From Shewanella ulleungensis (GTDB taxonomy: Bacteria; Pseudomonadota; Gammaproteobacteria; Enterobacterales; Shewanellaceae): 64,000 bases of DNA. Made by a program: the position numbers and the translations under genes. Location of the stretch: assembly GCF_014648315.1 (NCBI RefSeq), contig NZ_BMQW01000001.1, positions 829,982 to 893,981 of the forward strand, read 5' to 3'. Positions 9,294-18,169 of this stretch are shown one piece after another. The notes beneath the pieces were generated by a model. The model ran no database searches. It saw only the letters and a program-made list of their open reading frames with translations, and was not told where the DNA came from. Position 1 is the stretch's first letter. Each line of letters begins with the position of its first letter.

Positions 9294-9937
9294 TTTAGCG
9301 TACAAGCGTTAGCTTAATTTAAGCGTGCGATTGTATGCCGAATGACATTAACAGTGCAAGTTGTGGTTATAAACAAATGCACTAAGCTAGTCATTGTTTG
9401 TTTATCACTTGATGAACCAAAAGAGCTAACCACGCTAAACGTGCTAAAAATATAGAGATATTGAGTAAACCAAATACAAACCCGTCTTTGGCTTAGCGTT
9501 AACCATGCTTAGTGATCAGCACATTAATTGGAGTACTGTTTGAATGGTTAACAATGCACACTCGAACCAATATTGTTCACGCGTAAGCTTAAATTAAAAT
9601 AAAGATGAAACAAAAGCTGATAATATAGCTAAAATTGCGTTAATCGTATCGTTAAGAATGCTGTTAAAAGTGCAGTTAAGAATGGAATTAAAAGTGCTGT
9701 TAATAATTGTCATGTGCTGACATATATCAACATGTTACTTTACCTCAGAGGATGCGACTAAAACAGCTCATAGCACATGGATAAGCGTCTAGATTCAAGA
9801 TATGGATTTGTCATTTAGGTGTTACACATTAAACCTATAGATTAGCTGCTGCTCATTGTGTTTAAGGTTTTGATTTTATAGATTAGAGCTGATCCTTTGA
9901 GCTTCATGTGGTGAGATTTACGTTAACATATTTAAGT
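9294..9937. other. gene-poor stretch between the reductase and the PLA2-like gene
   Basis: No open frame with coding character was found on either strand. The stretch is AT-rich and should hold the desaturase operon promoter at its left end. It contains a two-copy 24-base tandem repeat at 9651-9698 and otherwise nothing recognisable. Confidence 0.5.
9651..9698. repeat. two-copy imperfect tandem repeat, 24-base unit
   Basis: GTTAAGAATG opens both units (9651 and 9675), and each continues to TTAAAAGTGC before a single variable base. The units match at about 21 of 24 positions, and a partial third copy (GTTAAT) follows. It lies in a non-coding stretch; no function is evident. Confidence 0.7.
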
Positions 9938-10432
9938 TTATTGTGGCTCCATAAGAGGAACGGCCAATTGCTCTACTTGCTGACTCTCATCTTGCGTTAA
10001 TGCACCGTAATCCCTCGGATACGGCCAACCATATCCCCAACGAAATTGTGTCGGTAAATAAGGCGAGCCACCGACACGAACGCCAGCTAACATCAATAAC
10101 GCAATCTGCGGTTGGCCAACATTAGTGACGCAAACACGTAACGCTTTATCTGATGCTAAGCGGTCATCAAATGTGCCGCCTTTCCAATAGTCATAATCAT
10201 GTTTTTGACAGCATGCCAACCATAATTCACTTTGCTCGAAAGTCCCATTAGGAAACGCACTGCAACCATCGCTGGTAAAAGGCGCTAAAGTATTTGCTCG
10301 TGCAAAGTGGATCGGGAGCATCAAGACAAACACAGTAAATAACAATACACTTAACCGATAATGCATTTCGCTTGGCATCCTGCTGGGTAAAAAAAACGCA
10401 GTAATGATGCCATAGTGAAGTCGACATTGCAT
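9938..10432 (-). CDS. exported phospholipase A2-like protein
   Basis: 164 residues. A hydrophobic segment (VLLFTVFVLMLPIHFARA) looks like a signal sequence, preceded by a long N-terminal tail. The mature part has CSAFPNGT, then LACCQKHDYDYWKGGT with the CCxxHD pattern and following aspartates of the phospholipase A2 active site. A role in lipid hydrolysis is inferred from this motif only. GAGGGAG precedes the ATG at 10432 closely; internal ATGs near 10378 or 10366 would give a more usual signal peptide. It follows the PACE gene by 20 bases and is likely cotranscribed. Confidence 0.65.
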   Translation of the reverse strand: MQCRLHYGIITAFFLPSRMPSEMHYRLSVLLFTVFVLMLPIHFARANTLAPFTSDGCSAFPNGTFEQSELWLACCQKHDYDYWKGGTFDDRLASDKALRVCVTNVGQPQIALLMLAGVRVGGSPYLPTQFRWGYGWPYPRDYGALTQDESQQVEQLAVPLMEPQ

Positions 10433-10452
10433 CGACTCCCTCGTAAAGGCTT

Positions 10453-10884
10453 TTAGCTAATGCCTAACGTTTTACCAAACCAGCGCTGGTAAGGTTGATA
10501 ATTATCGTAGGCCCAATTGAATACGCCGGTATAAACAAAGAAAAACACCAATACGCCCCCTTCAAGCATTAAGGTATCAATAAGGTTTAAACTTAAATAC
10601 CACGATACCATTGGAAGGGTTACCACTAACAAGCCCCCTTCGAAACACATGGCATGGACAATACGAGTTGATAAATTACGCTTAACTCTGTCACTGCCTA
10701 ATAACCTATCGAACCAAATATTATAAATATAGTTCCATATGACAGCACATAACGATATGCCGATACTTACCACCAACATATCGATGGTGCTTTTCTCCAT
10801 GAGCATGGCACTAACAGGGACTATGATGGCTGCCGCCAATATCTCAAAAGACACTGCGTGAAATATCCGTTCTTTTGTTTGCAT
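10453..10884 (-). CDS. PACE-family multidrug/biocide efflux transporter
   Basis: About 143 residues and four membrane segments made of two tandem bacterial-transmembrane-pair units: KERIFHAVSFEILAAAIIVP, then STRIVHAMCFEGGLLVVTLP. The repeated H-A-x-x-F-E pattern is the mark of the family, whose known members (AceI type) export chlorhexidine and short diamines such as cadaverine or putrescine by proton antiport. The open frame runs on upstream into the divergent LysR gene; the methionine at 10884 gives the family's normal N terminus. The divergent LysR gene is the probable regulator. Confidence 0.88.
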   Translation of the reverse strand: MQTKERIFHAVSFEILAAAIIVPVSAMLMEKSTIDMLVVSIGISLCAVIWNYIYNIWFDRLLGSDRVKRNLSTRIVHAMCFEGGLLVVTLPMVSWYLSLNLIDTLMLEGGVLVFFFVYTGVFNWAYDNYQPYQRWFGKTLGIS

Positions 10885-10969
10885 AATGAACTCATTTATT
10901 CGTGACGTTTGGCTTATTCTCATCCAATATAAGGATACATAATAGTTAGATAGTATCTGGAAAAGCGAT

Positions 10970-11851
10970 ATGTATAGTGTTGAACAACTGGAGGCATTTG
11001 TGGCAACCGCAGAAACAGGCTCTTTTTCATCTGCCGCGCGTTCACTTAACAAAGCTCAATCGGTAGTCAGTCAACATGTGATAAACCTTGAAATAGATTG
11101 TAATACTACATTGTTTGACCGCAGTGGACGTTACCCTCAATTAACACAGGCAGGTAAAAAGCTATTAAGTCATGCCAGCGTATTGCTAGAGCAACATCAA
11201 CGTTTGCGCTATTGCGCCCAACATCTCGATAAACCTTTCATTTCAGAGCTCACCATCGGCTTAGATGAAGGTATCCCCTTTCAAAAACTTTCGAGTATAG
11301 TTAATAAGCTAGAAATCGATTTCCCCAATACATCTTTAGCGATTTTTACTGCATCAAGCATCGATATTGTCGACATGATTGACACAGATAGAGCCGTGAC
11401 TGGGATTATTTTTAGTGAGTTGTCGCTACCTTCTTACATTGATTATGAATCTATTGGATCAGTCAAGTTTGATATCTACGTGGCAAGTACTCACCCATTA
11501 GCCCAACAACAAACCAGTAACTTGGCCAGCCTTAAACTGCACAGGCAATTGCTTATGCGATCGCGCAATAATAAATCGAGTACTTTCCAACTCGCTCTCA
11601 GTCCTAATATTTGGTATGCAGACAATTATTATGTACTACTTGAACTGACATTACAGGGCAATGGATGGTGTTTACTGCCTAACCATATTGCCAATCAATA
11701 TGTAAAAAATGGCCAACTGGTGTTGTTACCAAGCGAGTTTAAAGATATAGGTTGGCAGGCCAGTGTCGATGTAATCCAACATCATCGTTACAGCCTTGAG
11801 CCAATGTTTAAACAATTTAGGCATTCGTTAAGGCAATTACTGGCGCCATAA
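10970..11851 (+). CDS. LysR-family regulator, divergent to the PACE gene (AceR-like context)
   Basis: 293 residues: N-terminal helix-turn-helix (LEAFVATAETGSFSSAARSL, AQSVVSQHVINLE) and a LysR substrate-binding domain. It diverges from the PACE efflux gene with about 85 bases between starts, the same arrangement as aceR/aceI in Acinetobacter, so control of that pump by its substrates is a fair inference. A terminator follows the stop. Confidence 0.9.
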   Translation: MYSVEQLEAFVATAETGSFSSAARSLNKAQSVVSQHVINLEIDCNTTLFDRSGRYPQLTQAGKKLLSHASVLLEQHQRLRYCAQHLDKPFISELTIGLDEGIPFQKLSSIVNKLEIDFPNTSLAIFTASSIDIVDMIDTDRAVTGIIFSELSLPSYIDYESIGSVKFDIYVASTHPLAQQQTSNLASLKLHRQLLMRSRNNKSSTFQLALSPNIWYADNYYVLLELTLQGNGWCLLPNHIANQYVKNGQLVLLPSEFKDIGWQASVDVIQHHRYSLEPMFKQFRHSLRQLLAP

Positions 11852-11868
11852 AAAGTGTGCATATACGT

Positions 11869-11904
11869 AAAAAACACAGGCAGCTAAAAGCGGCCTGTGT
11901 TTTA
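11869..11904. terminator. bidirectional terminator between the LysR and SnoaL genes
   Basis: AAAACACAGGC pairs with GCCTGTGTTTT around an 11-base loop, with A-rich and T-rich flanks, between the convergent stops at 11851 and 11933. Confidence 0.85.
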
Positions 11905-11932
11905 TAAAATGTAGTACACAACTCATTGGCGA

Positions 11933-12826
11933 TTAAAAACCAAATTTACCGTTACTGTTTTTCCAGTCAGTTTGAGCCGGAATGGTTTCAATGGTGTCCC
12001 AATGTTCCACAATCATGTTATTTTCAACACGGAACAAGTCATAAAATGCCACATGTTGCTGCATGAATGTGCCTTCGCTAATCGACAACACAAAGTTACC
12101 TTCGCCAAGCACTTTATGATTGGTTTTTACCACCATTGGCATGTCCATTTTAGCGAGCTCACCTAAGGCTTTGCCTAGGCCACTTAAGCCGTCGCCAATA
12201 TTCGGGTTATGCTGAATATAATCGGTATCTTCGCTACCAATAAATTGACCTATTTTGGCCATATCACCTTTGATCAAAATGGTGTTTACAAAATCGGCCA
12301 CTAAGGTTTTATTTTGCTCGGTTTTGTCTAAATCCGTCACTGTAGTTGCACCGTCAAACTGGCTGTGACCACTTGGGTTTACAGCGGCGATGGTTTGCAG
12401 GTTATCCCAATGTTCCACAATTTTACCGTCTTCAAAGCGGAAAATATCAAAGCCCGCTTTAGGACCAAAGAAGTTATATTCCGTGTGCGTAACCACATAG
12501 TTACCGTCTTGGAATGCACGCTTAACCTGCGCTTTTGCGCTGCCTTTAGGTAACTGATGCATTACCGCACCAAAACCGGCTAAACCGTCGGCAACGGCTA
12601 AGTTATGTTGAATGTATTTGCTAGGGTTAATATAGCCAATCGGCGCTGGGTTGCCAGTTTCAATGCTGCTGACTAACTCAACAACTTGTTGCTTATAATT
12701 TGTTTGTGTTGGCTCTGTGGTGTTAGCACAAGCACTCGTTAATACAACACTGCCGAGCAATACGCTGCTTACAAGTGCGCTTGTGACTAATTTGTTTGTT
12801 AATTTGTTGCTTGATGCGTTATTCAT
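11933..12826 (-). CDS. lipoprotein with two SnoaL/NTF2-like domains
   Basis: About 297 residues. The signal peptide ends in LTSAC, an acceptable lipobox, so it is probably a lipoprotein. Two repeated NTF2-like units follow: YIQHNLAVADGLAGFG with IVEHWDNLQTI, and YIQHNPNIGDGLSGLG with IVEHWDTIETI. The family includes small cyclases, isomerases and proteins of unknown role. ATG at 12826 follows AGAGGA; the longer frame starts at TTG. It lies 96 bases downstream of the AraC regulator on the same strand and may be controlled by it. Confidence 0.85.
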   Translation of the reverse strand: MNNASSNKLTNKLVTSALVSSVLLGSVVLTSACANTTEPTQTNYKQQVVELVSSIETGNPAPIGYINPSKYIQHNLAVADGLAGFGAVMHQLPKGSAKAQVKRAFQDGNYVVTHTEYNFFGPKAGFDIFRFEDGKIVEHWDNLQTIAAVNPSGHSQFDGATTVTDLDKTEQNKTLVADFVNTILIKGDMAKIGQFIGSEDTDYIQHNPNIGDGLSGLGKALGELAKMDMPMVVKTNHKVLGEGNFVLSISEGTFMQQHVAFYDLFRVENNMIVEHWDTIETIPAQTDWKNSNGKFGF

Positions 12827-12922
12827 GATTAAGTCCTCTGGTTTCAATGAGGACAGTTTATAAGGCTTAGCCGTTAGCCAGTAGAGTGTAAATGAGCCTT
12901 AAAATGGTCAAAGTCGAACCTT

Positions 12923-13792
12923 TTAAGACAAATGGTATTTCATAAATTGACTTGGGGTCAGTTCGGTTTGATTTTTAAAGTATTTAACAAAGTTACTGCT
13001 GTCTTCAAAACCAAAATCATTGGCTAATTGTTGAGTCGTGGTTTTGCTCACCACAAGGCGACGCTTTATTTCAACAATGGTGTAGGCATCTATCATCTGT
13101 TTCGCGGTTAAGCCTGTTGCCAGTTTGCAGATTTGATTGAGGGTTTTATAGGTTGTATGGATTTTGCCTGCATACCAATTTGCATCGCGCACTTGTTGTA
13201 CATGCTGCTGCATTAAACTGAAAAAACGTGCTAGCTTGCTACTTTGCTCAGCCGATAAGTTGTCGTGGCTTAATGCCGGACGTAAACGATGCAATAACAA
13301 GGCTAAAGCCGAAAATAAATACATGACAATAAGCGGTTCTGAGGCTGGCGTGTTTATTTCAGTTTGAATTTGATCAATTAAAATATGACTGCGTGCATGG
13401 TGGATGCTGTCTAGCTGCAATATAGGGTTATGCTGTTGATTTAGATGTGTAGGCGTGTAGTTAGGTAAGCGCATATTGGCATGCACTTTATCTAAGAAAG
13501 CCTGGGTAAACAGTATTACCTTACCTTGAGGTTGCCCCGAAAAGTCAAAGCTATGCACTTGTTCGCGCTGTACAAAAATCAATGATCCCGGCCCAAAGCG
13601 ATAATGGTTAAAATCGACCATATGTTCGCCCTCACCTAGTTCAATATAAACCAGCAAAAAAAATGACACGCGATGTGGTGCTTGAGGATCATGCCCTATC
13701 ATAGAGCGAGTATACAAATTAGACAGTTCAATGATCTCAAGTTCTGCCTGATTAGTTTTATCGTGATTAAAACCAATATTAGGAATGGTCAT
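12923..13792 (-). CDS. AraC-family transcriptional regulator
   Basis: 289 residues. The N-terminal cupin-like sensing half contains YRFGPGSLIFVQREQVHSF. The C-terminal half has the two AraC helix-turn-helices, with LNQICKLATGLTAKQMIDAY and TTQQLANDFGFEDSSNFVKY followed by FKNQTELTPSQF. It sits between the SnoaL lipoprotein gene and the divergent MDR reductase gene, so one or both are likely targets. An inverted repeat lies in the divergent promoter region at 13900. Confidence 0.93.
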   Translation of the reverse strand: MTIPNIGFNHDKTNQAELEIIELSNLYTRSMIGHDPQAPHRVSFFLLVYIELGEGEHMVDFNHYRFGPGSLIFVQREQVHSFDFSGQPQGKVILFTQAFLDKVHANMRLPNYTPTHLNQQHNPILQLDSIHHARSHILIDQIQTEINTPASEPLIVMYLFSALALLLHRLRPALSHDNLSAEQSSKLARFFSLMQQHVQQVRDANWYAGKIHTTYKTLNQICKLATGLTAKQMIDAYTIVEIKRRLVVSKTTTQQLANDFGFEDSSNFVKYFKNQTELTPSQFMKYHLS

Positions 13793-13899
13793 ACAACACT
13801 CAACATTTCAATTAAACGACGCTTAGTTAGGGTATTTTACGCATTATCAATTCTCGATAACAATCATTAACACTGACAATAAACATAAACCGGCATCTA

Positions 13900-13921
13900 T
13901 TATGGACATTTAAATCCATAA
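13900..13921. promoter_or_regulatory. inverted repeat in the AraC/MDR divergent promoter region
   Basis: TTATGGA at 13900-13906 and TCCATAA at 13915-13921 form perfect 7-base arms around an 8-base spacer, about 110 bases from each start. It could be an operator; there is no direct evidence that a protein binds it. Confidence 0.35.
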
Positions 13922-14036
13922 TAATTGGTTCTATTGACTCTGTTTGTACCCCGCTAAATTTGGATAATGGTGCCATCAACGGCGATAAGCACGACCTGTT
14001 GCCTTTATTATTTTTTCATCAGTAAGAGAATCCATT

Positions 14037-15044
14037 ATGAAAGCCATTGCATATCAACAAAACTTACCGGTTAACGATCCATTATCGCTACAAGATATTC
14101 AATTAGACACTCCATTAGCAACAGGCCACGACATTTTAGTTGAGGTGAAAGCAATATCCGTAAACCCTGCCGACTTTAAAATTCGCCAAGGTATGCCAGC
14201 ACCACAAGGTGAATGGAAAATATTAGGCTTTGACGCGACAGGTATTGTTAAGTCTGTTGGTGACAATGTGAGTTTATTCAAGCCTGGTGACAAAGTGTGG
14301 TATGCCGGCGATATTAGCCGTGCAGGCAGCAATGCTGAATATCAGTTAGTGGATGAGCGCATTGTGGGCCATATGCCGAAAACATTGTCTTTTGATGAAG
14401 CCGCAGCATTGCCGTTAACCGCCATTACCGCATGGGAATTATTGTTTGACCGCCTTAACGTGGATAAAGACAATGCCAACAAAAATATTTTAGTGATTGG
14501 TGCTGCCGGTGGCGTTGGCTCTATTATGGTTCAGCTACTTAAAAAGCTGACCAAGCTGAACATTATTGCCACTGCATCACGCCCAGAAACCGTGTCATGG
14601 CTAGAAGATTTAGGCGCTGACCATATTATTAACCATCGCCATAAGCTCAGTGAACAATTAACCGAGCAACAACTGCCACTAGTAGATTATGTGGTGAGTT
14701 TAAATAACACTTCTGAGCACATTGAAGAAATTGAAAAAGTGCTTAAGCCTCAAAGTCAATTTGCGTTAATTGATGACCCAGAAACCTTAAACGTAGTGCC
14801 ATTTAAAATGAAGAGCATTTCAATACACTGGGAGCTGATGTTCACTCGTTCACTGTTCAAAACCGATGACATGCAAGCACAATATCAACTGCTAAACGAT
14901 GTTGCGACATTAATCGATAACGGCCAAATCAAAACCACGGTTGGCGAACATTATGGTGTGATTAATGCCGAAAATTTACGTCGTGCCCACCAATGTTTAG
15001 AGACCCAGCAGGCTAAAGGTAAAATTGTTTTAGCGGGATTTTAA
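14037..15044 (+). CDS. MDR-family zinc-type alcohol dehydrogenase / quinone oxidoreductase
   Basis: 335 residues of the medium-chain dehydrogenase family. Visible are the N-terminal GroES-like domain (SVNPADFKIRQG, GFDATGIVKSVG), and the nucleotide-binding motif GAAGGVGS near residue 157. The catalytic-zinc cysteines of classical alcohol dehydrogenases are absent, so it is more likely an NADPH-dependent quinone or enone reductase despite the family name. It diverges from the AraC regulator and precedes the ABM and DUF1330 genes. Confidence 0.9.
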   Translation: MKAIAYQQNLPVNDPLSLQDIQLDTPLATGHDILVEVKAISVNPADFKIRQGMPAPQGEWKILGFDATGIVKSVGDNVSLFKPGDKVWYAGDISRAGSNAEYQLVDERIVGHMPKTLSFDEAAALPLTAITAWELLFDRLNVDKDNANKNILVIGAAGGVGSIMVQLLKKLTKLNIIATASRPETVSWLEDLGADHIINHRHKLSEQLTEQQLPLVDYVVSLNNTSEHIEEIEKVLKPQSQFALIDDPETLNVVPFKMKSISIHWELMFTRSLFKTDDMQAQYQLLNDVATLIDNGQIKTTVGEHYGVINAENLRRAHQCLETQQAKGKIVLAGF

Positions 15045-15183
15045 TGATGACGAACGAGTTTATCTGAAAAAATAATTGGAGCCAGACTCCTGTGAAGCAC
15101 TTTTTATCATCGTTACGATCTCTAAAGTGCTTATCTATATCAACACTTGATTCAGCAACTATATAATAAATTTGGAGCATTGC

Positions 15184-15810
15184 ATGTTCACGCAAATAAT
15201 TAAATTTACCGTAAAGCCACAATATCAACAGAGCTTTAAAGATGCATTAATCACCAACAAGAATGGCACCCGTAAAGAAAAGGGTAATACAGATATGGCT
15301 ATTTTTGTGGATAACACCAACCCGAATATGTTCTTTGCTTATGAACGTTGGCAAGATGCGACTGCATTTGAGTTTCATAAAAACCAACCTTATACCCAAG
15401 ATTTTATTACGTTATTAGGTGACACATTAGCCACTGCCCCACAAGTGTATAAAGTAAAAGACACCAAGCCTTACCCAGTTGCGATAACACCAGCCAATCC
15501 TGAAGATGATATATTTTCAATTTTCTTTATTTTCCCAATTCATTCTGAATTTCGCCAACCTCTTTTGACACAGTTTGAAGAGCATATTCAACACACTCGT
15601 CAAGAAAATGGTAATTTATTATTTGACCTTTATACCGTTAAAGATGATGACAACACCTTAGTGGTTTATGAGCATTGGCGTAAAGAATCTGACGTATGGG
15701 ATATTCATTTCAATCAACCTTACGCCAAAATTACTGGGGCAATAATGGAACAAGCCGTTGTAGGTGATATGCAACAATACATGAATTTTGTCAGCGAAAT
15801 AACCGAATAA
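15184..15810 (+). CDS. two-domain antibiotic-biosynthesis-monooxygenase (ABM)-like protein
   Basis: About 208 residues made of two ferredoxin-like ABM units. The end of each unit repeats: YERWQDATAFEFHKNQPYTQ and YEHWRKESDVWDIHFNQPYA. Members oxidise quinols or aromatics without a cofactor (as YgiN does) or have unknown roles. ATG at 15184 has GGAG six bases upstream; a TTG at 15172 is less likely. It is 139 bases after the MDR gene and 13 before the DUF1330 gene, suggesting a small quinone or aromatic stress group. Confidence 0.85.
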   Translation: MFTQIIKFTVKPQYQQSFKDALITNKNGTRKEKGNTDMAIFVDNTNPNMFFAYERWQDATAFEFHKNQPYTQDFITLLGDTLATAPQVYKVKDTKPYPVAITPANPEDDIFSIFFIFPIHSEFRQPLLTQFEEHIQHTRQENGNLLFDLYTVKDDDNTLVVYEHWRKESDVWDIHFNQPYAKITGAIMEQAVVGDMQQYMNFVSEITE

Positions 15811-15823
15811 TAGGAGATATTTA

Positions 15824-16129
15824 ATGAGTGCTTTTTTTATCATTAATTATGATGTTGTAGATCAGAATTTGTACGCAAAATACAATCCAGGTTCAAATGC
15901 AATTACAGCAGGTACTGTTGCTAAACATGGTGGTACCATTCTTGCCGCAAGCGACTCTGAAGTTGATATTATCGGTCAACAAGGCCAAATAAAAGTGATC
16001 ATCCAATTTCCAAATTCTCAAGCTGCAAAGGCATGGTTAGACGACCCTGAATATGCCCCCGCTAAAGCTATTCGTTTAGCCGCTACGGATAATATTAATC
16101 AATATATTGTCGACGGTTTAGCGCAGTAA
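15824..16129 (+). CDS. DUF1330 family small protein
   Basis: 101 residues with the DUF1330 ferredoxin-like fold pattern (KHGGTILAASDSEVDIIG, VIIQFPNSQAAKAWLDDPEY, followed by PAKAIRLAAT). The biochemical role of the family is not established. AGGAG precedes the ATG, and the gene follows the ABM gene by 13 bases, so they are one transcript. It is convergent with the next LysR gene, with nine bases between the stops. Confidence 0.85.
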   Translation: MSAFFIINYDVVDQNLYAKYNPGSNAITAGTVAKHGGTILAASDSEVDIIGQQGQIKVIIQFPNSQAAKAWLDDPEYAPAKAIRLAATDNINQYIVDGLAQ

Positions 16130-16138
16130 TAGTAATAT

Positions 16139-17101
16139 TTATCCATTACTTGAACCTTTGTAAAGCTGCTGATAATTAGGTATATGCGCTAACCAAAAAG
16201 GTGGCGTGCCAATATACTCTTGCACCGCTTTAATAAATTCGCTAACCAGTAATGTTTGTTTGCGATGAGGATACACAGCGTAAATGCCGGTATCCATCGT
16301 CGACAAACTATAGTCAGTTAACAACGGCACTAAATTAAATTCCGCAATCGGCTTTTCTAAGTTAAACAAATCAATTACGGTATAGCCCAAACCATCTGCT
16401 ACTGCAGCAATCATCGAGCTGACATCACTGACTTTTAAATTACCTTGCATCTTATAGTTTTTAAACTGCTCGCCGTGAGGTTGCATACTTAATCGCATCA
16501 CATCTATGGACGATTCACCATTACTATAAATGACCGCTGGCAGGGTTATCAGTTGTTCTGGCGTGGTTGGCATACCATAACGCTCGATAAAATCTTTGGA
16601 GGCCACTATCGCGAAGTGAGTTTTGGCGATTTTTTTGGCAATTAAATTCGACTCCGCTAAGCGCCCCATTCTAAAAGCCACATCAAAATGATCTGAAATA
16701 ATATCGGCTTTATGGTCATCTAAAGACAACGTCACTTTGACGTGAGGATAACGTTTCATAAACTGGCTAATCACTGGCTGCAAATAATGTTGACCAAAAA
16801 ATATGGACGAGGTTATCCGAATAATCCCTTTAGGTTCAGACTGGTACGAGTCAGCAATATTTTGAATATCGTCTAAGGTGTTCAGCAAAATATGCGCTTG
16901 GGTAAGAATTTCTTCTCCCGCTGAGGTCAACGCAAATGAACGTGTAGAGCGATTAAGCAGCTGAACACCGAGTGTAGACTCAAGTTTTTTAATTTGTTTC
17001 GACAATGACGAATTATCCATGTCGTGCAACAACGCCGCCTTGGCAAACGATCCCTGTTGTACAACATCAACAAATAACCCAAGCTGATTAGTCAAAGACA
17101 T
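16139..17101 (-). CDS. LysR-family regulator (second of a tandem pair)
   Basis: 320 residues: helix-turn-helix (LGLFVDVVQQGSFAKAALLH, NSSLSKQIKKLESTLGVQLL) and a substrate-binding domain of the AaeR/DsdC-like sort. The usual A-A before the turn is A-A-L-L-H-D-M, slightly unusual. It lies 38 bases after another LysR gene on the same strand, so the two are probably cotranscribed. Possible targets are the convergent ABM/DUF1330 group or the dioxygenase beyond the first LysR. Confidence 0.9.
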   Translation of the reverse strand: MSLTNQLGLFVDVVQQGSFAKAALLHDMDNSSLSKQIKKLESTLGVQLLNRSTRSFALTSAGEEILTQAHILLNTLDDIQNIADSYQSEPKGIIRITSSIFFGQHYLQPVISQFMKRYPHVKVTLSLDDHKADIISDHFDVAFRMGRLAESNLIAKKIAKTHFAIVASKDFIERYGMPTTPEQLITLPAVIYSNGESSIDVMRLSMQPHGEQFKNYKMQGNLKVSDVSSMIAAVADGLGYTVIDLFNLEKPIAEFNLVPLLTDYSLSTMDTGIYAVYPHRKQTLLVSEFIKAVQEYIGTPPFWLAHIPNYQQLYKGSSNG

Positions 17102-17139
17102 AATAAATTCCTAAAAAATAAAAGCTGTTAACGCCGATT

Positions 17140-18042
17140 TTACACTTGGTCCCAAGATGGCGGCGTTGAGTAATATTGGCTAACAAACTCAATAAAACAG
17201 GCCACTTTAGGCGCTAAATATTGCCGATTTGCATACACCATATACAAACCGACAGGCTTAGGTTCATAACCTTGTAAAATACGCACTAACTTACCCTCGG
17301 CGAGAGCCTTACCCGCAATAAACGTTGGTTGAATGACAATACCGCCGCCTAATATTGCAGTATTGACCAGCAACTCACCATTATTGGCTATTAAGTTATC
17401 ATTAAAATCAATAGTATGACGCATGTTATCAAACCCAGAAAACAGCATTGCATCATCAGAATATACATACTTCAAATAGTGATGATGCTGTAATTCAGCC
17501 GGCGTTTTAGGTAAGCCGCGTGCAGCAAGATAATCTGGTGAAGCCATAATCGCGATATTGATTGGCGCTACTTTTTTACAAATGTATGACGAGTCAGCCA
17601 GTTGTCCTATACGCATCGCCACATCCACCCCTTCATCAACAATATCAACTTTGATGTCTGTTAAGGTGATTTTCAATTTGATTTGCGGATAACGTTGCTG
17701 AAAACCCATCAATAGTTGAGGTAAATGCAAGGTACCAAACGACATAGGCGCACTAATGGTTAAAGTCCCCGAAACAACTTGAGCATGCTCGGTTAAACGA
17801 CTCTCCATTTCATCAATATCAGCAATCACTTGCAGGCAACGTTGATAATAGTCACTGCCCGCTTGAGTCAAGCTTAAGCGGCGCGTGGTGCGATGCAATA
17901 ATCGGGTTTGTAAACTTTTCTCTAAAACCGAAATGTATTTACTTACCAATTGTGGCGAAACGGCTAATTTATCGGCCGCTTTAGTAAATGCCCCTTCTTG
18001 CACTACGGTCAAAAAGGCCCGCATGGTGTCGAGTTTATCCAT
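17140..18042 (-). CDS. LysR-family regulator, divergent to the DODA dioxygenase
   Basis: 300 residues with a typical LysR helix-turn-helix (MRAFLTVVQEGAFTKAADKL, SPQLVSKYISVLEKSLQTRL) and effector-binding domain. It diverges from the DODA-type dioxygenase gene with about 127 bases between starts, the standard layout for a LysR protein and its target. It is followed within 38 bases by a second LysR gene about as long but different in sequence. Confidence 0.92.
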   Translation of the reverse strand: MDKLDTMRAFLTVVQEGAFTKAADKLAVSPQLVSKYISVLEKSLQTRLLHRTTRRLSLTQAGSDYYQRCLQVIADIDEMESRLTEHAQVVSGTLTISAPMSFGTLHLPQLLMGFQQRYPQIKLKITLTDIKVDIVDEGVDVAMRIGQLADSSYICKKVAPINIAIMASPDYLAARGLPKTPAELQHHHYLKYVYSDDAMLFSGFDNMRHTIDFNDNLIANNGELLVNTAILGGGIVIQPTFIAGKALAEGKLVRILQGYEPKPVGLYMVYANRQYLAPKVACFIEFVSQYYSTPPSWDQV

Positions 18043-18169
18043 TGATTAACAACATATTGTTGATTGTTTATCTCTTTTTAGCATATTTATCTTTATATAG
18101 GTTAACAATATAGTGATTAGCACAGGTGTAAAGTCGCCGTTTCGACACAATCAACATGAGGCTCATGAT

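Noticed and set aside
9651..9698. Tandem repeat considered as a CRISPR or integron-like array
   Set aside because: The two units are directly joined without spacers and there are only two copies.
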